From UBA8828 sp964510855 (GTDB lineage: Bacteria; Verrucomicrobiota; Verrucomicrobiia; Opitutales; UBA953), in the NCBI GenBank assembly GCA_964510855.1, contig CAZEDB010000018.1:1-31543 (forward strand): a stretch of 31,543 nt of DNA, read 5' to 3'. This document shows positions 24,939 to 31,543 of the stretch, piece by piece (the stretch's first letter is position 1; every line of letters begins with the position of its first letter). The notes beneath the pieces were generated by a model, which was not told the DNA's origin, did no database searches, and was given only the letters and a program-made list of their open reading frames with translations. Position numbers and translations under genes: made by a program.

Positions 24939-24977
24939 GGGGGCAAGGCGGAATGACCCCTCTCTCGCCTTGCCCCC
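24939..24977. repeat. Perfect 12-base inverted repeat between secA and trxB
   Basis: Arms gggggcaaggcg (24939-24950) and cgccttgccccc (24966-24977) are exact reverse complements, separated by 15 bases. Each arm has an outward-facing TTGCCC. The right arm supplies the -35 candidate of trxB; the left one is 45 bases from the secA ATG. It could be an operator or back-to-back promoter boxes. It is not followed by a T-run and so is not a plain terminator. A related dyad lies at 29675-29697. Confidence 0.6.
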
Positions 24978-25004
24978 AAGCCCAAGCCCCGCTTAGGGGT
25001 TCTT
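24970..25004 (+). promoter_or_regulatory. Candidate leaderless promoter for trxB
   Basis: TTGCCC (24970-24975) begins 35 bases before the trxB ATG; after 18 bases TAGGGG (24994-24999) begins 11 bases before it. The AGGGG could instead be read as a weak ribosome binding site five bases from the ATG. CCCC (24987-24990) and GGGG (24996-24999) can also pair as a small hairpin. Confidence 0.35.
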
Positions 25005-25931
25005 ATGCCCGAAAACGTCATCATCCTTGGAACCGGTTGCGCAGGCTTAACTGCGGCTATTTATGCCGCTCGCGCCAACCTAAACCCCCTTGTGCTTGAA
25101 GGGGGTCAGCCTGGCGGCCAATTGACGACCACCTCCGAGGTAGAGAATTTCCCTGGCTTTGCCCAAGGGGTTGATGGCAACGATTTGATTGCTGCCATGC
25201 GCGCCCAAGCTGAGCGCTTTGGCACGCGTTTTGAATATGACCGGATTACTTCCGCGGACTTGACCGGAGATATTAAAAAACTTCAAGGCGCCGAGCGTAC
25301 TTATGAAACTAAAGCGGTCATTTTAGCCACGGGGGCTTCTCCTCGCTTGCTCGGTATTCCTGGTGAGCAAACCTACTATGGAGGTAAAGGCGTCACCACG
25401 TGTGCGACCTGTGATGGAGCTTTTTATCGCAATCAAGAGGTTGTGGTGGTGGGCGGAGGCGACTCCGCTTGTGAAGAAGCCATCTTCCTCACGCGCTTTG
25501 CCAGCAAGGTTACCTTAGTGCACCGCCGCGATCGTTTTCGTGCCTCTGAAATTATGGTGCAGCGGGTTAAAAATCACCCCAAGGTGGTCTTAGCACTCAA
25601 CTGCACGCCGCTTGAAGTTCTGGGCGGTCCTGAAGGTAAGGTTGTGGGCTTAAAGGTTTCAGAAACGGGCGTGGGTGAGCGGGTGATTGACTGTAAGGGC
25701 GTGTTTATCGCTATCGGTCATACCCCCAATACCCAAGCGTTTGCGGGCCAGTTGCCGGTCGATGCGAACGGTTACTTTATTGCCGGTGCTTCCACCGTAT
25801 CGACACCTCTACCGGGTGTCTTTGTTGCGGGTGACTGCGCGGATCATGTCTACCGCCAAGCCATTACCGCCGCGGGTATGGGTTGTCGGGCGGCGATTGA
25901 GGCCGAGCGCTGGCTGACCAATAACGAATAG
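25005..25931 (+). CDS. trxB: Thioredoxin-disulfide reductase
   Basis: A 308-residue FAD and NADPH enzyme of the low-molecular-weight TrxR type, reducing thioredoxin in the cytosol. The redox-active pair is in CATCDGAFYR. The FAD site reads GTGCAGLTAAIYAARA at the N-terminus, where the usual form is GSGPAGxTAAIYAARA, so a cysteine replaces the common proline. Other motifs are GGQLTTTSEVENFPGF, the NADPH site VVVGGGDSACEEA, HRRDRFRAS, and GVFVAGDCAD with the final QAITAAGMGCRAA. Length is standard. It is divergent from secA and ends at a strong bidirectional terminator shared with the FadL-like gene. Confidence 0.97.
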   Translation: MPENVIILGTGCAGLTAAIYAARANLNPLVLEGGQPGGQLTTTSEVENFPGFAQGVDGNDLIAAMRAQAERFGTRFEYDRITSADLTGDIKKLQGAERTYETKAVILATGASPRLLGIPGEQTYYGGKGVTTCATCDGAFYRNQEVVVVGGGDSACEEAIFLTRFASKVTLVHRRDRFRASEIMVQRVKNHPKVVLALNCTPLEVLGGPEGKVVGLKVSETGVGERVIDCKGVFIAIGHTPNTQAFAGQLPVDANGYFIAGASTVSTPLPGVFVAGDCADHVYRQAITAAGMGCRAAIEAERWLTNNE

Positions 25932-25943
25932 GCTCAGCCACAA

Positions 25944-25970
25944 AAAGAGGCGCTCGAGGAGCGCCTCTTT
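25944..25970. terminator. Bidirectional intrinsic terminator between trxB and the FadL-like gene
   Basis: A perfect 12-base-pair stem, aaagaggcgctc (25944-25955) with gagcgcctcttt (25959-25970), closes on a GAG loop. On the plus strand the stem ends in TTT followed by AATT; on the minus strand it ends in CTCTTTTTG. It can stop both convergent transcripts. Confidence 0.88.
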
Positions 25971-25991
25971 AATTCTGAACCTTTGCAGTAA

Positions 25992-27161
25992 TTACAAAGG
26001 CCAGGCGACGCCGATACCAATGGAGTCTTGGTCCATGCGAAGGTTGGCAGCGCCAGTGGGTGAACCATCACCTTGAACTTCTTCTTCTAAGGCTTTCGCA
26101 TAGAAGGCAGAAATTTCTACTCCGCTAGCGAGCTTCCAAGTCAGTCCGAGGGTCACGTGATCCTGAACCACGCCAGGAGCGATGACATTTAAACTCGTTT
26201 GGCTCGCAGGGATGGGTTGGGTGTTGTGATTGTAGCCTGCGCGTACCGTGAGCTGCTCGGAAATCTTATGAGAGACGCCGAGTTTATAGGTGGTGGTGTC
26301 TTCCCAGCCGAAGCCTGGTCCGTTGGGCTGACCCAGATTGGTGCCGTTAAAATTATTCGGATTACCGACCGATTGCACCCCGCTGTAGAGAATGCGAGTG
26401 ACGTCGAATGCCAAGGTTGTGCCTTGGTTGAAGTCATAAGCGGCTCCGATGCCATAGGTAGCGGGCACATCAAAGTCACCGCGCTCAGCGAAGAGACCCG
26501 AATACTTGTGGAAGGGTTCGTTGCGAATTTCAGACTGATAGGTAGCCCCCACGGACAGTCGCTCGCTTAACTTGGCGGTAAAACCGATGCGGGCGCCAAA
26601 TCCATGGGCCGTGTCTTCACCGGCATTGGCGATGCCAAAGTTCTCGAGGCCGGTGGCTTCAAAAGTCTGGCGGGCATAGATAAGCGAGATTCCGAGGGCA
26701 TGACCGCCGTCTAAGGCGAAGGCTAGGGTTGGAGCAACGAATGCTTGCTCAAGGTTCATGGTCAGGGGACTCGAGCCATAAATATCAGCGGCATAGGTCG
26801 TGTTCATTCCGCCGTTGCCAAAGATGGGCAGACCGAAGGCGATGCCCGGAGCCAGAGTGGTTTTGAAACCGAAGTTAGGGATGAGGAAGGTGGAGTCACC
26901 ATTCGCATCGAAGTAGTTGCCATCAAGGGAAGCACCACGATCAGGCCGGAAAACGGAAATTCCAATGTCGGCACTGTCCGCGATTTGAACTAAGCCTGCA
27001 GGATTAGTTGCAGGGGCAAGGGTGTCTTGCGCTAAGGCAATCCCCGCACCCGCCATGCCCTTCGACTTTATGCCATAACCATGATCAAAGTAGCCATTAG
27101 TGGCTAACAGTGGGCTGAGGGCTGCAACGGTTAGTAGGGTGGTAAGGGAGGTGGATTTCAT
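25992..27161 (-). CDS. FadL/OMPP1-type outer-membrane transport protein
   Basis: A 389-residue predicted beta-barrel. A signal peptide (MKSTSLTTLLTVAALSPLLA) is followed by NGYFDHGYGIKSKGMAGAGIALAQDTLAPATNPAGLVQ, the N-terminal plug-like region with the NPAG motif that marks the FadL/TodX family. Barrel-type strands follow (LSVGATYQSEI, LAFDVTRILYSGVQ, LTVRAGYNHN) and the chain ends in the aromatic-free but amphipathic strand DSIGIGVAWPL. Family members import long-chain fatty acids or aromatic hydrocarbons; the substrate here is unknown. Upstream in-frame codons extend to 27365, across the start of the ThuA gene; the signal peptide sets the start at 27161, with an ATG at 27188 as alternative. 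Confidence 0.87.
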   Translation of the reverse strand: MKSTSLTTLLTVAALSPLLATNGYFDHGYGIKSKGMAGAGIALAQDTLAPATNPAGLVQIADSADIGISVFRPDRGASLDGNYFDANGDSTFLIPNFGFKTTLAPGIAFGLPIFGNGGMNTTYAADIYGSSPLTMNLEQAFVAPTLAFALDGGHALGISLIYARQTFEATGLENFGIANAGEDTAHGFGARIGFTAKLSERLSVGATYQSEIRNEPFHKYSGLFAERGDFDVPATYGIGAAYDFNQGTTLAFDVTRILYSGVQSVGNPNNFNGTNLGQPNGPGFGWEDTTTYKLGVSHKISEQLTVRAGYNHNTQPIPASQTSLNVIAPGVVQDHVTLGLTWKLASGVEISAFYAKALEEEVQGDGSPTGAANLRMDQDSIGIGVAWPL

Positions 27162-27279
27162 AGCAAGTAAGGCACTTTGAGTAATCATGTTAACCTTGGC
27201 AATGATATAATGATTAAAATCCGCACCTTGGTTTACCGAGGAACCTTGAAGCTTCAGCCCTGTCTCGTAGTAATTCCCT
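27162..27279. other. Divergent AT-rich control region between the FadL-like and ThuA genes
   Basis: 118 bases, clearly richer in A and T than the surroundings, notably 27190-27235 with aatgat repeated as aatgatataatgatt. This suits a promoter or regulator site. TTAACA and TTACTT spaced by 17 bases precede the FadL-like ATG at 27161 on the minus strand, but leave only three bases before it, so the assignment is uncertain. The ThuA promoter candidate is listed separately. Confidence 0.45.
27246..27279 (+). promoter_or_regulatory. Candidate leaderless promoter for the ThuA gene
   Basis: TTGAAG (27246-27251), a 16-base spacer, TAGTAA (27268-27273) and six bases precede the ATG at 27280. The -35 box begins 34 bases from the start codon. 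No Shine-Dalgarno sequence is present. Confidence 0.42.
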
Positions 27280-28062
27280 ATGCGCTTACTTACCCTATTG
27301 CTAGCCGCCTTAACCTCGGTCGCTTGTGCCGACCAACCCAAGCCTCTTCGGGTGCTGATTGTCACAGGTGGTTGCTGTCATGATTATGCTACTCAGCGCT
27401 TGGCGCTCGAGAAGGGTCTCAAGGAGCGCGCTCATGTTGAAGTGGTGCATGCCTTTAATCCATCTAAGGCGACGAATGCCCGTTTCGAAGTTTATGAGCG
27501 TGAAGACTGGCATAAGGACTTTGATGTCGTGGTCCACAGCGAGTGCACCGCTGATATTAGTGATGAGGTTTACATCGAACGTATTTTAGGTGCCCACCGT
27601 AACGGTCTCCCTGCGGTTAACCTTCACTGCGCGATGCACTCCTACGGAATTGGTAAGAACCCCAAGTGGGTCGATTTTCTTGGTCTTCAAACTACCGGCC
27701 ACGGTCCGCAAGAGCCGATCGAGGTTATTTACACTGAGCCTCGTCACCCCATCACCGTAGGGCTTACGCCTTGGACCACTGGTCCCGAAGAGCTTTATAA
27801 CAACGTTAAGATTCCTGCTGGTACCTCGATTATCAATGGCCGCCAGACCGTCAAAGGTAAGACGAGCGAGCTCGTGATGGGTTGGGCTAAGACCTACGGA
27901 CCGAAGAACACGCGCGTGTTTGGTCTCACGCTCGGCCACAACAATGCCACCGTCGCTGACGATCGCTACCTCGATGTCGTTGCCCGCGGTGTCTTGTGGG
28001 CTACGGGTAAGTTAACCGACGACGGTAAGCCTGTTAAAGGTTACGGCCCTGGCGGTCGCTAA
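27280..28062 (+). CDS. Secreted ThuA-domain protein
   Basis: A 260-residue protein with a signal peptide (MRLLTLLLAALTSVACA) and a ThuA-like class I glutamine amidotransferase fold. Family features are VLIVTGGCCHDYATQ at about 28-42, VVVHSECTADISDE, NLHCAMHSYGIG at about 114-125, TTGHGPQEPIEV, and GLTLGHNNATVADDRYLDVVARGVLWA near the end. ThuA proteins have been linked to sugar and sugar-alcohol use and, in Planctomycetes and Verrucomicrobia, are numerous and often secreted; the reaction is mostly unproven. The cysteine before the end of the signal region (VAC-ADQ) might be a lipobox-like site but is not convincing. Codon use is strongly biased to codons such as GGT, AAG and CTC, hinting at good expression. 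It converges on the sulfatase with 15 bases between stops. Confidence 0.9.
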   Translation: MRLLTLLLAALTSVACADQPKPLRVLIVTGGCCHDYATQRLALEKGLKERAHVEVVHAFNPSKATNARFEVYEREDWHKDFDVVVHSECTADISDEVYIERILGAHRNGLPAVNLHCAMHSYGIGKNPKWVDFLGLQTTGHGPQEPIEVIYTEPRHPITVGLTPWTTGPEELYNNVKIPAGTSIINGRQTVKGKTSELVMGWAKTYGPKNTRVFGLTLGHNNATVADDRYLDVVARGVLWATGKLTDDGKPVKGYGPGGR

Positions 28063-28077
28063 TCGTCGAGAGCGACT

Positions 28078-29655
28078 TTAGCGCTCGTCCCCAATTCGCC
28101 GGCGCTCCTCTTCGAGGCGCGTCTGGAGTTGTTTGAAGACGGTAGCGTAAGCGGGATCGAGGTGTACGGTGCGCTTTTCCTCGGGGTCTTTCTCTAAATC
28201 AAACAGCTCCCACTCGGGCGCCGTGGGTTGAGGATTGGCACCCTTCATACCTAAGGGTTGACCGTGATAGTAAATGAGTTTGTAGCGTGACGTGCGGATA
28301 CCATAGCAGCCCGGCACGGGGTGCTCTTTGGAGTTATGCTCCCAATAACGATAGTAGACTAGGTCACGCCAGTCCTTGGGTTGCTCGCCCTTGAGTAAGG
28401 GCACTAGCGACACGCCGTCGAAACGTTCTTCGGGTAAGGTCGGCGCCGGGATGCCAGCTAACTCTAAAAGCGTGGGTGCAAAATCCAAATTCATGGCGAA
28501 GTTGGTTGTTTCACTGCCAGCTTTAGCGACTCCTGGAGCGCGAATCAGTAAAGGCATGTGATGACTTTCCTCGTACATCCAGCGCTTATCATACAGGCCA
28601 TGTTCGCCAACATAGAAGCCTTGGTCCGAACTATAAACCACCACGGTATTCTCTTCGAGTCCGTTAGTTTTAAGCCAATCGAGCACGCGCCCCACGTTAT
28701 CATCCACCGACTGCGCGGTGTTCACGTAGTCTTTGACGTATTGCTGATAGGACCACCGGTGCCAAAGCGTGGTATCGACCGTTTGCAGGGCATCGGCGGC
28801 TACGGCAGAAAGCCCGCCGTGGCGTTTGCCGAGTTCGCGGAAAGCCCAGAGTTTAAGCGCCTCACCTTGTAAATCTTTGGGTGGCTCAAGTTTTAAATCT
28901 TCACGCAGGCGAAAGTCGCGTCCGATGGTTTGAGTATTACGCGTCAAGGCAACCGAGCGTCCCGTTTGATTATCAAGTAAACTCGCAGGTTCGGCGACCG
29001 TTTGTTGGGCAAAGCGACCTTCATAGCGTTGGGGCGGAATCCAGTTACGATGGGGCGCTTTGAATTGTAGCATCAAGAAGAAGGGCTGCTCGCGATTACG
29101 GCCATTGAGCCAAGCTAAGGCTTTATCGGTCGAGAGATCTTCCGAGTAACCTTTTTCTTTTTTACCTTTGGGGTGAGCCGCGCTCAAATAAAGCGGATCG
29201 ATGTATTCGCCTTGATTACGAAAAACTTCCCAGGTGTCGAAGCCTTGGGGTTCAGTGTGCAAATGCCATTTGCCAAAAATGGCGGTCGCATAACCACCCG
29301 CGCGGAAGAAGTGCGCCAGGTGACGACGGTTAACATCCATTGAGTCCTGGAGGGTATAGACCCCATTGCGGTGACTATGCCGACCGGTTAAAACGCCGGC
29401 TCGGCTGGGGGTGCAAATGGAGTTATGCACAAAACAATGACGGAAAAGTACCCCCTCCTTGGCCAGTCGGTCGATATGGGGGGTTTGCGCTACTTCCTTA
29501 AGGTGACTGGGGCCGTAAGCTGAAATCGCACTCAGCGCATGATCGTCCGAAAACATGAAAATCACGTTGCGACGGGGTTGTTGAGGGGTGGTTTGCCCCT
29601 GAATAGCGCCGGTAGTGAGAAGGCTTAAGACGAGAATAAGCAGGCGGTTAGGCAT
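28078..29655 (-). CDS. Secreted S1-family sulfatase
   Basis: A 525-residue arylsulfatase-like enzyme with a signal peptide (to about residue 20, AIQG). The formylglycine site is Cys81 in SICTPSRAGVLTGR, the C-x-P-S-R form. Metal and substrate residues are visible in FSDDHA (Asp37, Asp38), GKWHLH, and SSDQGFYVGEHGLYDKRWMYEESHHMPLLIR. The latter pattern resembles S1 subfamilies acting on glycan sulfate esters, but the substrate cannot be fixed. It needs a formylglycine-generating or anaerobic maturase encoded elsewhere. The C-terminal LFDLEKDPEEKR is typical. Together with the neighbouring ThuA and FadL-like genes it suggests use of sulfated organic matter. It is divergent from ilvB. Confidence 0.94.
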   Translation of the reverse strand: MPNRLLILVLSLLTTGAIQGQTTPQQPRRNVIFMFSDDHALSAISAYGPSHLKEVAQTPHIDRLAKEGVLFRHCFVHNSICTPSRAGVLTGRHSHRNGVYTLQDSMDVNRRHLAHFFRAGGYATAIFGKWHLHTEPQGFDTWEVFRNQGEYIDPLYLSAAHPKGKKEKGYSEDLSTDKALAWLNGRNREQPFFLMLQFKAPHRNWIPPQRYEGRFAQQTVAEPASLLDNQTGRSVALTRNTQTIGRDFRLREDLKLEPPKDLQGEALKLWAFRELGKRHGGLSAVAADALQTVDTTLWHRWSYQQYVKDYVNTAQSVDDNVGRVLDWLKTNGLEENTVVVYSSDQGFYVGEHGLYDKRWMYEESHHMPLLIRAPGVAKAGSETTNFAMNLDFAPTLLELAGIPAPTLPEERFDGVSLVPLLKGEQPKDWRDLVYYRYWEHNSKEHPVPGCYGIRTSRYKLIYYHGQPLGMKGANPQPTAPEWELFDLEKDPEEKRTVHLDPAYATVFKQLQTRLEEERRRIGDER

Positions 29656-29674
29656 GGAATAGGGACAGGGCAGG

Positions 29675-29697
29675 GGGTAAGCGGTTCCGCCTTGCCC
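29675..29697. repeat. Imperfect inverted repeat between the sulfatase gene and ilvB
   Basis: Arms gggtaagcgg (29675-29684) and ccgccttgccc (29687-29697) differ from perfect complementarity by one substitution and one missing base, with a two-base centre. The right arm shares CGCCTTGCCC exactly with the dyad between secA and trxB. Here the boxes lie 25 and 83 bases from the flanking start codons, so they do not sit at the usual -35 distance. Confidence 0.5.
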
Positions 29698-29774
29698 TTA
29701 AGGCGTCTCATCCTTTGCTCATTCCTTCCGTCTGGGCAAGCCCCTTGGGCCTGACCCCTCGCCTTTTTTCCACC

Positions 29775-31543
29775 ATGCCTAAGAAGTCCGCCCCCCGGAA
29801 GTCCGCTTCCGCCACGCCTGCCACCGTCTCCGCCAAGACGGTCGGTGTTATGCGCGGGTGCGATGTCGTGGTCCGTTGTTTAGAGAACCTCGGGGTCGAT
29901 ACGATTTTCGCCTATCCCGGTGGTGCCTCGATGGAGCTTCACCAAGCGCTGACCCGCACGCGCAAGATTCGTACCATCTTACCTCGTCACGAGCAGGGCG
30001 GCGCCTTCATGGCCCAAGGGTATTCGCGTGCCACGGGTAAGCCTGGCGTTTGCATGGCTACCTCGGGTCCAGGCGCGACGAATTTAGTCACCGCCATTGC
30101 TGATGCGCATATGGACTCGATCCCGCTGATTTGTATCACGGGTCAGGTCTACCAACAATTTATCGGTAAGGCTGCCTTCCAAGAGACGGACTTCTATGGC
30201 ATGACCCTGCCCATCGTTAAGCATTCGTTCCTAGTCTTAGACTATAACGAACTGCCTTCGATTATGTATAAGGCCTTCAAGATTGCCATGACGGGTCGCC
30301 CAGGCCCGGTGGTGATCGACATCCCCAAGGATGTGCAGCAAGCCGAGTTTGTCCCCATCTTCCCTAAGAGTGCGGACGATGTTTCGATTCCTGGCTTACA
30401 AGTCCCACCTAAGGCTCCCGACAGCGAATTGCTCCCCATCCTTCGCCTCATCGAAAAGTCGAAGCGCCCCGTGCTCTATGTAGGCGGGGGTATTCTTTCG
30501 GGTAATGCTTACCGTGAACTGCGTGCCTTTGCTGAAGCCACTGGTATTCCTGTAGCTTCGACCCTCATGGGTTTGGGCGCATTCCCTGCCAATCACGCTC
30601 AGTCGCTTTACTGGTACGGAATGCACGGAACCGTAGCCGGTAATTGGGCGGTATGTAAGAGTGACTTACTTATCTGTGTCGGTGCGCGCTTCGACGACCG
30701 TATCACGGGCGCAATTGAGAAGTTCGCCCCCGAAGCTACCATCGTCCACGTCGATATCGATCGCTCCGAGCACCATAAGAATAAATTTGCGGACTACCCT
30801 GTACACTCCGAAGCCAAACATGCTTTGGCGCGCTGGACGGCTCTGGCTAAAAAGAGCTTCCGTAAGCCCGATTTAAAGTCGTGGTACGAAACCATCAATG
30901 GTTGGAAGAAACAGCACCCGTTCCCCTTCACCTTCGACCACTCCAAGACCGACCACATTCTCCCGCAAGAAGCGGTTGCCGTGCTCTACAAGGAGTCGAA
31001 GGGTAAGGCGATTATTTCAACCGGCGTGGGTCAGCACCAAATGTGGGCTCCGCAGTATTATCACTTCGATGAGCCTCGCACCTTTATCTCGTCGCTCGGT
31101 GCCGGCACCATGGGCTTCGGTCTCCCCGCTGCGATTGGCGCCAAGGTAGCCTGCCCAGACAAACAGGTCATCGATATCGATGGTGACGGCTCCTTCCTCA
31201 TGAACATTCAGGAGTTAGCCTGTATGGTGGTGGAGAAGATTAACGCCAAGATCATGATCCTGAATAATCAGCACCTCGGCATGGTGGTGCAGTGGGAGGA
31301 TCGCTTCTACGCTGGGGTTCGTGGTCATACCATATTGGGTCACCCCACGAATATTGGTTCACCCGACAATCTTGATGGTATTTACCCCGACATGGTTTCG
31401 ATCGCACAGGGCTTTGGTCTCAAAGCCCGCCGCGTGGTGAAGCGTGAGGATTTACGTGATGCGATTAAGGAGATGCTCGCTCACGATGGTCCCTACTTGC
31501 TCGACGTCATTGTACCTTACACCGAGCACGTCTTGCCCTTCAT
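29775..31543 (+). CDS. ilvB: Acetolactate synthase large (catalytic) subunit, 3' end cut by window edge
   Basis: 589 codons of a thiamine-diphosphate enzyme that condenses pyruvate to acetolactate or, with 2-oxobutyrate, to acetohydroxybutyrate, the first common step to valine, leucine and isoleucine. Visible are FAYPGGASMELHQAL, the catalytic Glu in PRHEQGGAFMAQGYSRATG, SGPGATN, GRPGPVVIDIPKDVQ, the FAD-region GARFDDRITG, and the ThDP motif running from DIDGDGSFLMN to MILNNQHLGMVVQWE. It is open at the right edge; only a few C-terminal residues should be missing. The N-terminus before VMRGCDVVV has about 25 extra residues rich in Lys, Ser, Ala, Pro and Thr; a later ATG (codon 26) could be the true start. 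The small subunit gene ilvN would be expected just beyond the window. Confidence 0.95.
   Translation, partial: MPKKSAPRKSASATPATVSAKTVGVMRGCDVVVRCLENLGVDTIFAYPGGASMELHQALTRTRKIRTILPRHEQGGAFMAQGYSRATGKPGVCMATSGPGATNLVTAIADAHMDSIPLICITGQVYQQFIGKAAFQETDFYGMTLPIVKHSFLVLDYNELPSIMYKAFKIAMTGRPGPVVIDIPKDVQQAEFVPIFPKSADDVSIPGLQVPPKAPDSELLPILRLIEKSKRPVLYVGGGILSGNAYRELRAFAEATGIPVASTLMGLGAFPANHAQSLYWYGMHGTVAGNWAVCKSDLLICVGARFDDRITGAIEKFAPEATIVHVDIDRSEHHKNKFADYPVHSEAKHALARWTALAKKSFRKPDLKSWYETINGWKKQHPFPFTFDHSKTDHILPQEAVAVLYKESKGKAIISTGVGQHQMWAPQYYHFDEPRTFISSLGAGTMGFGLPAAIGAKVACPDKQVIDIDGDGSFLMNIQELACMVVEKINAKIMILNNQHLGMVVQWEDRFYAGVRGHTILGHPTNIGSPDNLDGIYPDMVSIAQGFGLKARRVVKREDLRDAIKEMLAHDGPYLLDVIVPYTEHVLPF

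Noticed and set aside
24985..25001. Small CCCC/GGGG hairpin just before trxB as a riboswitch or attenuator
   Set aside because: Only four to six base pairs, no conserved riboswitch core, and it overlaps a better candidate promoter.
27162..27365. Long N-terminal extension of the FadL-like protein
   Set aside because: It runs across the start of the divergent ThuA gene and has no signal peptide character; the signal peptide begins at 27161.
28063..28077. GTCG/CGAC hairpin between ThuA and sulfatase stops as a terminator
   Set aside because: The stem is only four base pairs and no T-run follows on either strand.
1..31543. Search for mobile elements, phage, toxin-antitoxin or defence clusters
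   Set aside because: No transposase, integrase, terminal repeats, antitoxin-like small gene pairs or recognisable defence genes were seen; composition looks even throughout.

Overview
The window reads as a compact, gene-dense chromosomal segment from a Gram-negative bacterium, most likely of the Verrucomicrobiota (Opitutae-like). The reasons are a long SecA with the insertion typical of PVC and Bacteroidetes bacteria, a ThuA-domain protein next to a secreted S1 sulfatase, an outer-membrane FadL-like porin, a Lol lipoprotein exporter and an Lnt acyltransferase. G+C looks to be in the mid-50s percent by eye. The phylum is an inference; no rRNA gene is present. Nearly all of the sequence is coding. 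There is no tRNA, rRNA, CRISPR array, insertion sequence or phage gene, and the longest non-coding stretch is about 160 bases.

Layout. (1) 1-8243, minus strand: thyA, folA, an O-antigen-ligase/TPR protein and a small membrane protein, followed after a 46-base gap by the membrane-arm complex I genes nuoJKLMN (nuoN runs off the left edge). (2) 8403-12489, plus strand: lysS, a single LolC/E-type permease, lolD and a nitroreductase. (3) 12495-16075, minus: DUF502 membrane protein, recO and a nuclease-helicase, joined by 1-base gaps. (4) 16158-18483: a secreted SOUL-type protein on plus, facing pyrD and a secreted unknown on minus. (5) 18577-24901: an acidic orphan on plus, then secA, lnt and a double-domain retropepsin-like protease on minus. 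(6) 25005-31543: trxB (plus), a bidirectional terminator, a FadL-like porin (minus), a ThuA protein (plus), a sulfatase (minus) and the start of ilvB (plus, cut by the right edge).

The content is mostly housekeeping: nucleotide synthesis (thyA, folA, pyrD), respiration (nuoJ-N), envelope biogenesis (secA, lnt, lolCD, ligase), redox (trxB, nitroreductase), recombination and repair (recO, nuclease-helicase) and branched-chain amino acids (ilvB). A small accessory part (porin, ThuA protein, sulfatase) points to use of sulfated organic matter.

The most interesting signals are these. An XPD/DinG-type helicase fused to a PD-(D/E)XK nuclease has lost all the cysteines of its iron-sulfur domain. Shine-Dalgarno sequences are almost absent, while candidate -35 boxes sit a constant 34-36 bases before the start codon of first genes, suggesting leaderless mRNAs. 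A shared CGCCTTGCCC dyad lies in two divergent promoter regions. SecA ends in a different C-terminus in place of the zinc motif. nuoJ-N is detached from nuoA-I. I found no clearly new defence or mobile system.
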